Origin: Planctomycetota bacterium
GTDB taxonomy: Bacteria > Planctomycetota > UBA1135 > GCA-002686595
Assembly: GCA_016709875.1 (NCBI GenBank)
Contig: JADJLZ010000010.1
Location: forward strand, 186,001-250,000
Reading direction: 5' to 3'
DNA: 64,000 bases
The notes beneath the pieces are model-generated. The model did no database searches. It saw only the letters and a program-made list of their open reading frames with translations, and had not been told where the DNA came from. A program made the position numbers and the translations under genes. How positions within the stretch are numbered: position 1 is the first letter of the stretch; each line of letters begins with the position of its first letter. This document shows, piece after piece, positions 8,543 to 16,964 of this stretch.

Positions 8543-9562
8543 TCAGTCGACGAAGAGCTGCTTGAGCACGTCGGCGCGCTTCTCGATCTCCGCGCCGAGC
8601 TTCTTGAAGTCGACCGTCATCGGCTTGAACGCCCCCGGCGAGACCATCGAGTCCGGCCTCGGCACCGAGTCGCGCACGGGGATCTGCGCCGAGCGCGAGA
8701 AGGCGAGCTCCTTCTCGATCTCCGGCCGCAGCACCCAGTCGACGAAGCGTTTGGCGGCGGGCAGGTGCGGCGCGCCCTTCAGGATCGCGACCGAGTTCGG
8801 CAGGAGCAGCGTGCCGCAGCCCTCCTTGTCTGGGTAGACCGCGACGACCGGCGCGCCGCGCTCGAGCGCGACCGCGAAGTCGTCGGTGTCGGTCCAGCCG
8901 ACGGCGAGCTTGCCGTCGCCGACGAGGCGCGCGACGGCCGCGTTGCCGTTGGTGAGGTCCACCGCGCCGGTCTTCGAGAGCTCATGGATGCGCGTCACGT
9001 ACTCGTCGGCCTTCGCTTCGCCGAGCGCGAGGTACAGCGCCGCCATGTGCGTCAGCGTCGTGCCCGTGAGCGGCTTGGCCATGATGACCTTGCCGCTCCA
9101 CTTCGGATCGACGAAGTCCCACATGCTCGTGATCGTGGCGGGATCGGCGAGCTTCGTGTTGACGATCAGGATGTGCGCGCGCGCCGCGAAGCCGTTCCAG
9201 CAGCGGTCCGGGTCGCGGAAGAGCGGCGGCAGGTCCTGCGCACTGGGCGAATCGTAGGGCTCGAGCAGGCCGTCGCCGCCGAGCGCCGCCGTGTGCGCGA
9301 CCTCGTTGTTCCAAAAGACATCGCAGCGCGGGTTCGAGCCCTCCTCGCGGATGCGGGCCACCAGGCCGACCGTCTTGGCCGCCTCGACGTCGAATTCGAC
9401 GTGGACGTCGAGCCCGGACTCCTTGGCGAAGCGCTGGATCAGCGGCTCGGCGAACTCCTGGTCGAGCGAGCAGTAGACCACCAGATCGGGCTGCTTGCCG
9501 CAGCCGGCGAGGAGGCCGCAGAGCAGGAGGGAGAGGACTCGAAGGGTGGGGGCGGCCTTCAT
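8543..9562 (-). CDS. ABC substrate-binding lipoprotein (FbpA-like, family 1)
   Basis: A 339-residue binding lipoprotein with lipobox LLAGC. The mature part matches the FbpA-like family 1 fold: LVVYCSLDQEFAEPL at the start, CDVFWNNEV, the hinge region, VGWTDTDDF, and GTLLLPNSVAILKGAPH near the end. In ferric-binding FbpA two adjacent tyrosines coordinate iron in the segment that here reads GWTDTDD, so iron is uncertain as the ligand; another anion or metal complex is possible. First gene of the six-gene minus-strand unit, divergent from the gene at 9647 across 84 bases. Confidence 0.8.
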   Translation of the reverse strand: MKAAPTLRVLSLLLCGLLAGCGKQPDLVVYCSLDQEFAEPLIQRFAKESGLDVHVEFDVEAAKTVGLVARIREEGSNPRCDVFWNNEVAHTAALGGDGLLEPYDSPSAQDLPPLFRDPDRCWNGFAARAHILIVNTKLADPATITSMWDFVDPKWSGKVIMAKPLTGTTLTHMAALYLALGEAKADEYVTRIHELSKTGAVDLTNGNAAVARLVGDGKLAVGWTDTDDFAVALERGAPVVAVYPDKEGCGTLLLPNSVAILKGAPHLPAAKRFVDWVLRPEIEKELAFSRSAQIPVRDSVPRPDSMVSPGAFKPMTVDFKKLGAEIEKRADVLKQLFVD

Positions 9563-9646
9563 AGCCCATGCGATAGGCCTGCGAATCGTCCCGGTCACTG
9601 CGCACAAGAGCGATCTGGACCCTACCGCGAGGGCGCAGGTTTGCCG

Positions 9647-10429
9647 ATGATGGCGCCGATGCTCCAACTCGCCCTGGGTGTGCCGGCGATCGCGGGGATG
9701 CTCTGGATCTTCGTCTCGGGGCTCTCTGCGCCGCGCACGAAGAAGCTGGCTATCTTCGGCATGATCCCGGCCGGTTGCGCTTTCGGGGCGCTGCTCTGGA
9801 GCGCGCTCAACCCCGAGGTCGAGCTCGTCTCGCGCTTCGCCGCCTCGCTGGCCGCGATCGCGGGCGGTTCTGCGAATGCGGTCTGGGTCTCCACGATCGC
9901 ACTGCCGCGGCGCAGGGTCTGGCTGCGCCTGCTCTTCGTGCCGATGGGGCTGTGGGCGGGAGCGACGCTCTCGCTCTGGTTCGTGCTGCCCGCGCACGGC
10001 GTCGTGCTCGAGGTCTGCCTGCTGCTGCTGCTCTCGGCGACGCTCACCTCGTGGTTCCTGCTGCCCTGGTACAGCCGGCGGCCGGAGTACATCGCGCTGG
10101 GGGCGCGCAAGCTGCCCTGCGTGCGCTTCGCCTGCCCGCGCTGCGGCACGCGCGTCGACTGGGCGCAGGGGATCTTCGCCTGCACCGATTGCGGCCTGTT
10201 CCTGCACGTCGATTGGCCCGCCCAGGAGCGTGAGAACCGGCCCGTGAACGTGCTCGCCGAGCGCAGCATCAAGTTCGAGTGCCCCGGCTGCGGCAAGGCG
10301 CGCGAGTGGAAGCGCGGCGAGGACCAGTGCGAGAGCTGCGGCTTGAAGGTCGAGCTGCACTGGAACGAGCATGTGCGCAAATCGCCGCCCGCACCGCTGC
10401 CGCCCGAGGCGCCGTCGAAAAGGGAGTGA
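9647..10429 (+). CDS. Membrane protein with two C-terminal zinc ribbons
   Basis: A 260-residue protein of unknown function. The first 140 residues contain four to five hydrophobic segments. The C-terminal cytoplasmic part has two zinc-ribbon-like CxxC pairs per unit: CPRCGTRVDWAQGIFACTDC and CPGCGKAREWKRGEDQCESC. ATG codons at 9647, 9650 and 9659 are all possible starts; the first is given. The ribbons suggest binding of a nucleic acid or protein, or a structural role. The gene is divergent from the importer operon and convergent with the hypothetical gene at 10442. Confidence 0.6.
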   Translation: MMAPMLQLALGVPAIAGMLWIFVSGLSAPRTKKLAIFGMIPAGCAFGALLWSALNPEVELVSRFAASLAAIAGGSANAVWVSTIALPRRRVWLRLLFVPMGLWAGATLSLWFVLPAHGVVLEVCLLLLLSATLTSWFLLPWYSRRPEYIALGARKLPCVRFACPRCGTRVDWAQGIFACTDCGLFLHVDWPAQERENRPVNVLAERSIKFECPGCGKAREWKRGEDQCESCGLKVELHWNEHVRKSPPAPLPPEAPSKRE

Positions 10430-10441
10430 ATCCCGCGCGGC

Positions 10442-10879
10442 TCAGCCCGCGATCGACTGCGCGACCTCGCGCCGGCGCTGCGTCTCCTGCGCGTTGATGA
10501 GCGCGAGGCCTTCCTCGAACGCGCGCGTCACCTCGCTCGTGTACTGCGTGCGGTCGAAGCCGTGCTTGCCGCGAAAGTCGCGCAGGAAGTGGTTGCGCCT
10601 GCGGTCGAGCGCGTCCTGCTCGACGATCCACTCGGCCAGCGCGGCCCTCACCCTCTCGAGTCGCGCGTCCTCGAGCCCTTCGGGCCAGAGCGCTCCCGCG
10701 AGCTCGCGGCCGCGCGAGGAGAGATCGAGCTCGACCGCGGCCTTCTCCCCCAGGCCGCAGGTGCCGGCCAGCGGCTTCGCGCCGCGCCGGAGCTCCACGC
10801 CGGCAGCCTGACGCTCGCGTGAGCGGAAGACGGCCTCGGCGAGGAAGCTCTCGGCGAGCTCGGCGCGCGCCTCGTTCAT
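10442..10879 (-). CDS. Hypothetical helical protein
   Basis: A 145-residue, charged, probably all-helical soluble protein without signal peptide. I do not recognise a family. The C-terminal half (LRDFRGKHGFDRTQYTSEV and onward to FEEGLALINAQETQRRREV) looks amphipathic. It follows the bacilliredoxin gene after two bases, so the two are likely co-transcribed and may act together in thiol or oxidative stress handling, which is inference from position only. Confidence 0.55.
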   Translation of the reverse strand: MNEARAELAESFLAEAVFRSRERQAAGVELRRGAKPLAGTCGLGEKAAVELDLSSRGRELAGALWPEGLEDARLERVRAALAEWIVEQDALDRRRNHFLRDFRGKHGFDRTQYTSEVTRAFEEGLALINAQETQRRREVAQSIAG

Positions 10880-10881
10880 GC

Positions 10882-11295
10882 TCAGCAGAACTCGTTGAAG
10901 CTCGCGGCGAGCGTCTCGGCGATCTGCTGCGGCTGGCGGCCTTCGATGTCCTGGCGCTGGATCATCTTCACGAGCTTGCCGTCCTTCATCAGCGCGATCT
11001 GCGGTGAGCTGGGGCGGTAGGGCTTGAAGAACTCGCGCGCGCGCTCGACGGCGGCGGTCTCCATGCCGGCGAAGACCGTCACGACGCGGTCGGGCTTCTT
11101 GCCCTTGTTCATCATCGAGAGCCGCAGCGCGGGGCGCGCGCCGCCCGCGGCGCAGCCGCAGACAGAGTTGACGAAGATGAGCGTCGTACCGGGCTGTGCG
11201 ACCACCTTGTCGACGTCGGCGGGGGTGAGCAGCTCGCTGGCGCCGAGCGAGGTCACCTCTTCGCGCATGGGCTTGACGAGATCGGGGTCGTACAT
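10882..11295 (-). CDS. BrxA/BrxB-family bacilliredoxin (DUF1094)
   Basis: A 137-residue protein of the YphP/YqiW family. The N-terminus MYDPDLVKPMREE and the active site NSVCGCAAGGARP (CGC motif) are diagnostic, followed by the family block DRVVTVFAGMETAAVERAR and SSPQIALMKDG. In Firmicutes these proteins remove bacillithiol from oxidised protein thiols; whether the Planctomycetota host uses bacillithiol is not shown here. The start is set at the ATG giving MYDPD, the usual family start. The length matches the family (about 140). Confidence 0.88.
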   Translation of the reverse strand: MYDPDLVKPMREEVTSLGASELLTPADVDKVVAQPGTTLIFVNSVCGCAAGGARPALRLSMMNKGKKPDRVVTVFAGMETAAVERAREFFKPYRPSSPQIALMKDGKLVKMIQRQDIEGRQPQQIAETLAASFNEFC

Positions 11296-11397
11296 GGGGT
11301 CGGTCTCCGTTCGGGTATGTGGAAGGACGAGCGGGGATTGTAGCTCATGAACGGGCGCGTGACCGCTGCGGCGAGGGCTGCTAGAACGCACCCTCCG

Positions 11398-13983
11398 ATG
11401 AAGCCCTCCAAGCACCTCGTGGCATTCGCCGTCCTCGCCCTCCTGAGCGCTGTGTCCCTGTACTCCTGGGGCTGCTCCTCGGTCGCAAACGAGACCCGCA
11501 GCTCCGGGTCAGGAGCGCTGGCGCCCACGGCCTCTGCCGACGAGCCGGACGTGATGCAGAGCGTCTTCTGCGCCAAGTGCCACCCCAACCAGTACGCCGA
11601 GCATGAGCAGAGCACGCACGGCCGCGCGTTCACGGACGAGGAGGTGCGCCTGGCCACGGCGCGCTTCAGCCACCAGGACTGCATCATCTGCCACACGCCG
11701 CGGCCGATCTTCGAGACCGGCATCGGGATGAACCCGATGAAGCGCATGTACGACCTCGAGGAGGGCAACACGTGCATGACCTGCCACTGGCGGCCGGGCT
11801 ACGACTACGGCCAGTTCGGCGGCGGCGCGCAGTGCAAGACGGCCTTCGCGCCCGCGGTCGGCACGGTCGAGGCCTGCGCCTCCTGCCACCGCAACCACGG
11901 CACGCCCTTCCAGTGGGAGCAGGCGCCCAGCGGCAAGCTCGCCGGCCGCGTGTGCATCGACTGCCACATGGCGGGCGTGACGCGCGCGGTCGCGGTCGGC
12001 GGACCGGTGCGCGAGACGCACAGCCACGTCTTCCCCGGCGGCCGCAACGAGGCGCACGTGCGCCGCGCCTACGCCTACGAGGCGAAGATCGAGGGCAACA
12101 CCGCCGTCGTGACGATCACCAACAAGGGCGCGGGCCACAACTTCCCGACCGAGCTGAAGCAGCGCGCCGTCGAATCGCTGGTGATCGTGCGCGACGCGCA
12201 GGGCCAGGAGGTCGCGCGCTCGCGCATGACCTTCCGCGATCCCTACAAGCGGCCCTACGGCCTCGAACTGCCGGTCAACACGCAGATCCCCAGTGGCCAG
12301 TCGCGCGAGCACCGCGTGCCGATCGGCGTCGCGGGCGGCACGGTCGAGTGTCAGCTCTTCTACAAGCTCTACTTCCCGATCGAGGACGAGTACCCCGACC
12401 TTTCGCGCCAGCTCGAGACGCGCACGCTGCCCTTCAGCGGCCTCGCGCCTTCGACCGAGGAGGTCGTGAGCGATCCCGAGGTCGTCGCGAAGACGCCCGG
12501 CAACATCGCGCCGGAGCTCGCGGGTGCGGCGAACCTGGTCGACTTCGTGCGGCCGAAGATCGGCAAGGTCGCGGTCGACATCCCGCAGGGCGACTCGCCC
12601 GAGGATATCCAGAAGCTCGTGCAGCTGTTCCAGTTCCCCGTGCCCGAGGCCAACGACAAGGCGCGCGCGCGCCTCACGGAGCTCGGCGCGAAGGCCGTGC
12701 CCGCGCTGATGGAGGGTCTGGGCTCCTGGGACAACAAGACCTTCAACCAGTCGATGCAGGTGCTGCAGCAGATCGGCGCGCCCGCGATCCCCGCGATCGA
12801 GAAGGGGCTCTCCGACTCGCACCTGTACGTCCGGCGCTGGTCGCGCGAGCTCGCGATGCGCATGAAGATCCAGAGTGCCGCCGCGCAGCAGAGCCTGCTC
12901 GCGGGCCTCGCGATGGAGAATGCGCTCGACCGCGCCAGCTCGGCGTTGGCGCTCGGATCGCTCAAGGTCGCCTCCGCCGCGCCGCAACTGCGCAAGCTGC
13001 TCGAGGACACCGATCCCGACGTCGTGCGCGCCGCGGGACTGGCGCTCGCCCAGCTGGGGGCGAAGGATGCCACCGATGCGATCCACGGCGCGCTGGTGCG
13101 TGCGCACTACCCCGAGATCCGGCGCGATCTCGCTGCCGCGCTCGCGGATCTGGGCGACGCGCGCGGGATTCCCGCGCTGACGGGCGGCCTCGACATCGCG
13201 GACGACCTCGTGCGCGAGAGTTTCTTCGACGCGCTCTACGCGGCGACGGGCATGTTCGAGGGCTACGAGCCGCTCGCGCCGCGAGCCGAGCGTCTGGCGG
13301 CGATCGCGCGCATCGAAGCGCGCTGGGCCAAGACGGGCGGCCCCGAGAAGCTCCTGCCGCGCGCCAAGCTCGATCCGAAGAAGGCCGCGCGCGCGCTGAA
13401 GCTCGTCACGAACCTCGGCGGCAGCGACATGGGTCCCTCGACCTCCGACGATGACCAGGCCGCGCTGAACGAGCTCGTGGACATCCACGAGGATGCGCTG
13501 CCGGCACTCATGCACGGATTGAAGTGGGCGCCGGGCTTCGCCGACAAGCGCGTGCTCGTGTGCAACGCGCTGGGTCAGATCGGCGACGAGCGCGCGGCGC
13601 CGGCCCTGTGCTACGCACTGCGCGATCCGGTGCTCGCGACCGCGGCCTGGGCCTGCTGGGCGCTCGAGCGCGTGGGCGAGAAGGATGCGATCCCGGCGAT
13701 CACGCGCTACCAGCAGCGGTTGCGCGCCGCGGCGGTCGCGGGCCAGATCCCGCCCAACGCCGGCTCGCCCGAGATGCTCCTGCTGCAGGCGGCGCGCGCG
13801 CGCCTGATGCTGGGCGACGAGCACGCGCGCTCGGAGGTCGTCGCGGGGCTGCTCTCGCGCGACGAGGGCGCTCGTCAGCTCGCGCTCGACGCGCTGCGCA
13901 AGCGCTACCAGGACGACAAGGGCTACGACCCGCTCGCGCCCGAGGAAGAGCGCGCCGCGGCGGTCAAGCGCTGGCTCGAGTGA
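11398..13983 (+). CDS. Five-heme cytochrome c fused to HEAT repeats
   Basis: An 861-residue exported protein; the signal SLYSWGC could be a lipobox or simple signal. The N-terminal third carries five CxxCH sites (CAKCH, CIICH, CMTCH, CASCH, CIDCH) and then NKGAGHNFPTEL, both shared with the cytochrome at 5332. From about residue 390 to the end it is made of HEAT/PBS-lyase repeats (VPALMEGLGSWDNK, AAGLALAQLGAKDATDAI, LVCNALGQIGDERAAPAL), like the lipoprotein at 3860. It thus joins in one chain what is two coupled genes in the importer operon. Likely an extracytoplasmic electron carrier with a protein-docking superhelix. Its last 102 coding bases recur at 15525. Confidence 0.85.
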   Translation: MKPSKHLVAFAVLALLSAVSLYSWGCSSVANETRSSGSGALAPTASADEPDVMQSVFCAKCHPNQYAEHEQSTHGRAFTDEEVRLATARFSHQDCIICHTPRPIFETGIGMNPMKRMYDLEEGNTCMTCHWRPGYDYGQFGGGAQCKTAFAPAVGTVEACASCHRNHGTPFQWEQAPSGKLAGRVCIDCHMAGVTRAVAVGGPVRETHSHVFPGGRNEAHVRRAYAYEAKIEGNTAVVTITNKGAGHNFPTELKQRAVESLVIVRDAQGQEVARSRMTFRDPYKRPYGLELPVNTQIPSGQSREHRVPIGVAGGTVECQLFYKLYFPIEDEYPDLSRQLETRTLPFSGLAPSTEEVVSDPEVVAKTPGNIAPELAGAANLVDFVRPKIGKVAVDIPQGDSPEDIQKLVQLFQFPVPEANDKARARLTELGAKAVPALMEGLGSWDNKTFNQSMQVLQQIGAPAIPAIEKGLSDSHLYVRRWSRELAMRMKIQSAAAQQSLLAGLAMENALDRASSALALGSLKVASAAPQLRKLLEDTDPDVVRAAGLALAQLGAKDATDAIHGALVRAHYPEIRRDLAAALADLGDARGIPALTGGLDIADDLVRESFFDALYAATGMFEGYEPLAPRAERLAAIARIEARWAKTGGPEKLLPRAKLDPKKAARALKLVTNLGGSDMGPSTSDDDQAALNELVDIHEDALPALMHGLKWAPGFADKRVLVCNALGQIGDERAAPALCYALRDPVLATAAWACWALERVGEKDAIPAITRYQQRLRAAAVAGQIPPNAGSPEMLLLQAARARLMLGDEHARSEVVAGLLSRDEGARQLALDALRKRYQDDKGYDPLAPEEERAAAVKRWLE

Positions 13984-13996
13984 GGGTCGGGGCGGC
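13882..13996 (+). repeat. Direct repeat DR1, copy A (3' end of cytochrome-HEAT gene)
   Basis: These 115 bases match 15525-15639 at 112 positions with no gaps. They cover the final 33 codons and stop of the cytochrome-HEAT gene plus 13 bases beyond. Copy A is the intact one because it is part of the full gene. Confidence 0.95.
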
Positions 13997-14069
13997 CGCC
14001 TGTCGCTCGTCGGCCCTCGCGAGTGCATCGCGGACAGGGGGATGCGTGCGAAAAACCGGAATGAGACTT

Positions 14070-14101
<32 letters not shown>

Positions 14102-14145
14102 GACTACGCTGCGTTCTGTTCGGTCACACCTTCCCTGGAGACCCA

Positions 14146-14277
14146 ATGAGGATCAGAAGTTCTCGCGCCTACGCATTTTCACGTTCTGCCACGCAGCGGG
14201 CCTGCTCGTGGCAATCGCTCGGGCAGTCTCATCTCAGCCGATCCACTGGAACAGCTCGTGTGGAGCTGGAGCGATGA
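14146..14277 (+). CDS. Possible small ORF coupled to the next gene
   Basis: A 43-codon ORF, Ser/Arg rich, starting with MRIRSSRAYAF and ending in a TGA that overlaps the ATG of the gene at 14274 (ATGA). CTGGAG lies 6 bases before its ATG and could serve as ribosome binding site. No family is recognisable and there is no signal or membrane segment. It may be a leader ORF that couples translation of the following gene, or chance. Confidence 0.3.
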   Translation: MRIRSSRAYAFSRSATQRACSWQSLGQSHLSRSTGTARVELER

Positions 14278-14966
14278 AGCGGACCGCACTGATCCTTCTG
14301 GCGCTCGTGTGCGTGCTGTCCACCGCCGTCCTCCTCCTGCTGAACCCTCACGTGGGATTCGAACCCTCGCGGGGTTCCGTTGCCGAACCCCAACAACGCC
14401 CCTTCGAGTTGCAGGCGCAGAGCAACCGGGCTTCGGTCTCTGTCTCTGATGGTCATGAAGATTCGGCGAAAGCTGGCTCCGATGGAGACTCAAGCGACGC
14501 CAATGGCATGAGAGACCCTCTCGATGATTCCAGCGAGGCGCCTCCCAGCCCGACAGACTCGCTCGATGTGGCTCGCCGCAAGCTCATCAAGCGCATGATT
14601 CGTGAAGCCCAGACCGCGGCTCCGTCCGATCCCGGCCGCCTTGCGAAGCTTCGAACAGCGCTCTCCTTATCCATAGCGACGATCATGGACAAGAGCGGAA
14701 CCTCAGTAGCGATCCCTTCTGGGGAGAAGTTTCACACTGGTCTGCACTCAGACCAACAGGGATTCGTCAACTCTGGGCACTACTACAAGTTCAGGTCCGC
14801 GGAGTTTCCCGAGTACAAGGCCGCGTTGGAGTTCGTTGCGCCCACAGCATCCGACAGCGGGGACAATGCTGGTGCGACTGGCGGTCACATGGAATTCGAA
14901 GAACTGGTAGAGCTGGTCAAGTACCGGGCTCTATCTGCGGTGTCGTTGATTTCCGAGTCCAAGTAG
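14274..14966 (+). CDS. Single-pass exported hypothetical protein in insert
   Basis: A 230-residue protein with one N-terminal membrane segment (residues 5-23, ending LLLLNP) and a polar, Ser/Asp/Glu-rich linker to about residue 95. The C-terminal domain (about 95-230) has a helical start (RRKLIKRMIREAQ) and contains GEKFHTGLH and SGHYYKFRSAEFPEYKAAL. I recognise no family. GC content is clearly lower than that of neighbouring genes and codon use is less biased to G/C at third positions, consistent with a recent arrival. It shares the insert with the Cys-rich gene at 14985, which begins 18 bases after its stop. Confidence 0.6.
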   Translation: MKRTALILLALVCVLSTAVLLLLNPHVGFEPSRGSVAEPQQRPFELQAQSNRASVSVSDGHEDSAKAGSDGDSSDANGMRDPLDDSSEAPPSPTDSLDVARRKLIKRMIREAQTAAPSDPGRLAKLRTALSLSIATIMDKSGTSVAIPSGEKFHTGLHSDQQGFVNSGHYYKFRSAEFPEYKAALEFVAPTASDSGDNAGATGGHMEFEELVELVKYRALSAVSLISESK

Positions 14967-14984
14967 CAAACCAAGGAGATTCGC

Positions 14985-15488
14985 ATGCTTCCCACGCGTT
15001 CGCTTGTTGCAGGATTGGTTGGCGTCATGTGGGCTTCGTTTGTGGCACCTGTCCACGCCCAGGAAGGAACGCCTTGTGCCCAGTTGTGCGAGGCAAATCT
15101 CGTGATCATCGTCACGGGTACTGGCCCGCAGCCTCCTGGCCTCACCATCTACACGATTCCGCCGACCAATGGCCTCGGAAATGATCTGTGCCAAACATGC
15201 ACCGCTTGCTCGGGCCGACTGGCCTGGGATTTCGTGACGACCTACGGGGAGTGCATATCCACGCTCGATGGAGATGACGACCCCTCGACCATTCCTCCGC
15301 CGGTATGGACCCCGCCCAGTTCCACTCCGACGCCGCCTTCAAACCAGTATCGGCTGCGGAGCATCTGCGATGATGACACGCCCGATGAGGCACATCTCGT
15401 GACCGGAGACTGTTCCCAGCTCCCAGCCCACTATCTCTACGGGGTGGAGGCTCAACTGTATTGCCTCTGCAATCCCCAACAGCACTGA
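14985..15488 (+). CDS. Cys-rich exported hypothetical protein in insert
   Basis: A 167-residue protein with a clear signal peptide cleaved after VHAQ (about residue 26) and twelve cysteines in the mature part, including CAQLC, CQTCTAC and a C-terminal CLC, implying several disulfides. A Pro/Thr/Ser linker (PPPVWTPPSSTPTPPS) splits it into two small domains. A strong ribosome binding site, AAGGAGAT, precedes the ATG. Family unknown. The inverted repeat AGCACT-gatcga-AGTGCT at 15481-15498 overlaps the stop and could act as a weak terminator. Lower GC than the neighbourhood. Confidence 0.6.
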   Translation: MLPTRSLVAGLVGVMWASFVAPVHAQEGTPCAQLCEANLVIIVTGTGPQPPGLTIYTIPPTNGLGNDLCQTCTACSGRLAWDFVTTYGECISTLDGDDDPSTIPPPVWTPPSSTPTPPSNQYRLRSICDDDTPDEAHLVTGDCSQLPAHYLYGVEAQLYCLCNPQQH

Positions 15489-15524
15489 TCGAAGTGCTCT
15501 CGCAGGAGGTCGGTGCGGCGCATG

Positions 15525-15639
15525 GCGCTCGACGCGCTGCGCAAGCACTACAAGGACGACAAGGGCTACGACCCGCTCGCGCCCGAGGAAGAGCGCGCCG
15601 CGGCGGTCAGGCGCTGGCTCGAGTGAGGGTCGGGGCGGC
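15525..15639 (+). repeat. Direct repeat DR1, copy B (gene-end remnant)
   Basis: Matches 13882-13996 at 112 of 115 positions. An in-frame ATG at 15522 would give a 34-residue peptide equal to the C-terminus of the cytochrome-HEAT protein except for three substitutions. Similarity upstream of 15525 is patchy, so this is a truncated remnant, not a gene. The repeat ends 12 bases before the M20 gene start. Confidence 0.95.
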
Positions 15640-15650
15640 ATGATGGGGGC

Positions 15651-16949
15651 ATGCTGAGTGCCCTCCTCCTCGCCGCACTGTCCACTCCCGCTCCCGCCGC
15701 CGACGTCGCGCAGATCCTGCGCGAGCGGCTGCCCGCGCTCGTCGCCTTCTACAAGGAGCTGCACGCCGCTCCCGAACTCTCGCTGCACGAGGAGAAGAGC
15801 TCCGCGCGCCTCGCGGACGAGTTGCGCAAGCTCGGCTACGCAGTGACCGAGCACGTCGGCGGCTACGGCGTCGTCGGTGTGCTCGAAAACGGCCCGGGCC
15901 GCACGCTGCTCGTGCGCTGCGACATGGACGCGCTGCCGGTCGAAGAGAAGACGAGCCTGCCCTACGCGAGCCACGTCAAGGCGCAGCTCGACGGCAAGGA
16001 GGTCCCCGTCATGCACGCCTGCGGCCATGACATGCACATGAGCGTCTGGCTCGGCACGGCCGAGGTGCTCGCGCGCACGAAGGAGCAGTGGAAGGGCAAG
16101 CTGATCCTGATCGCGCAACCCGCGGAGGAGAAAGGCGTCGGCGCGCAGGCGATGCTCGCGGACAAGCTCTTCGAACGTTTCGGCAAGCCGGACGGCTGTC
16201 TCGCGCTGCACGTCAGTCCGTTCTTCGCGGCCGGCACGGTGGCGCTCTGCCCCGGCTACGCGCTCGCGAACGCCGAGAGCTGCGACATCGTGGTCCACGG
16301 ACGCGGCAGCCACGGCTCGATGCCGCACCTCTCGATCGATCCGATCGTGATCGCGTCGAAGATCGTGCTCGGCCTGCAGACGATCATCAGCCGCGAAAAG
16401 GACCCGCGCCAGCCGGGTGTCATCACGGTCGGCTCCTTCCACTCCGGCACGAAGCACAACATCATCCCGGACGACGCGCACCTGCAGCTCACGATCCGCA
16501 GCTACGACGACAAGGTGCACCAGGCGCTCAAGGACGGCATCGTGCGCGTCAGCCAGGCCGAGGCCGGCGCCGCGGGCGCGCCCGAGCCCGAGGTGACTTT
16601 CTCGGAGGCCATCCAGTCAACCTACAACGATCCGGTTTGGTGCGCGCACCTGCAGGATGTCCTTGGCAACGCGATCGGGAGCCGCAACGTGTTCGAGAGC
16701 GAGCCCGTGATGGGTGCCGAGGACTTTGGCCTCTTCGGCCGCGCCGGCGTGCCTGCGGTGATGTTCTGGCTCGGCGCACCCGCCCGCGCACGCCTCGAGG
16801 AGGCCAAGAAGTCCGGCGAGGTCCTGCCCGGGCTGCACACCCAGGGATTTGCACCCGATCCTGAACCCGCGCTCGAGGCCGGTGTTCTCGCGATGAGTGC
16901 GGCGGTGAGCGACGCCTTCGCGAACGGGATTCCCGCGCAGAAGAAGTAG
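15651..16949 (+). CDS. Exported M20D-family amidohydrolase
   Basis: A 432-residue metal-dependent amidohydrolase of the N-acyl-amino acid/hippurate hydrolase group. It has a short signal peptide (to about residue 17), so it acts outside the cytoplasm. Metal ligands are visible in HACGHDMHM, QPAEEKGVGA, LHVSPF and GAEDFGLF; the dimerisation lid lies around HGRGSHGSMPHLSIDP, followed by GTKHNIIPDDA. It removes acyl groups from amino acids or short peptides. The C-terminus contains an extra segment (RARLEEAKKSGEVLPGLH) before the final helix. Starts shortly after the DR1 remnant. Confidence 0.88.
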   Translation: MLSALLLAALSTPAPAADVAQILRERLPALVAFYKELHAAPELSLHEEKSSARLADELRKLGYAVTEHVGGYGVVGVLENGPGRTLLVRCDMDALPVEEKTSLPYASHVKAQLDGKEVPVMHACGHDMHMSVWLGTAEVLARTKEQWKGKLILIAQPAEEKGVGAQAMLADKLFERFGKPDGCLALHVSPFFAAGTVALCPGYALANAESCDIVVHGRGSHGSMPHLSIDPIVIASKIVLGLQTIISREKDPRQPGVITVGSFHSGTKHNIIPDDAHLQLTIRSYDDKVHQALKDGIVRVSQAEAGAAGAPEPEVTFSEAIQSTYNDPVWCAHLQDVLGNAIGSRNVFESEPVMGAEDFGLFGRAGVPAVMFWLGAPARARLEEAKKSGEVLPGLHTQGFAPDPEPALEAGVLAMSAAVSDAFANGIPAQKK

Positions 16950-16964
16950 CGCGCTTGCGCGCGG

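Noticed and set aside
8543..9562. Firm call as ferric iron-binding protein
   Set aside because: The adjacent tyrosines that bind iron in FbpA are not found in the equivalent segment; only an FbpA-like fold is claimed.
6626..10429. Very long plus-strand open frame opposite the ABC importer operon
   Set aside because: Its sequence is Arg/Glu/Ala low complexity without motifs, and the opposite strand holds three clear ABC genes. Only its end from 9647 is a real gene.
15461..15643. Small plus-strand ORF of 60 codons across DR1 copy B
   Set aside because: It reads the repeat in a frame different from the original gene and has no ribosome binding site; it is a by-product of the duplicated gene end.
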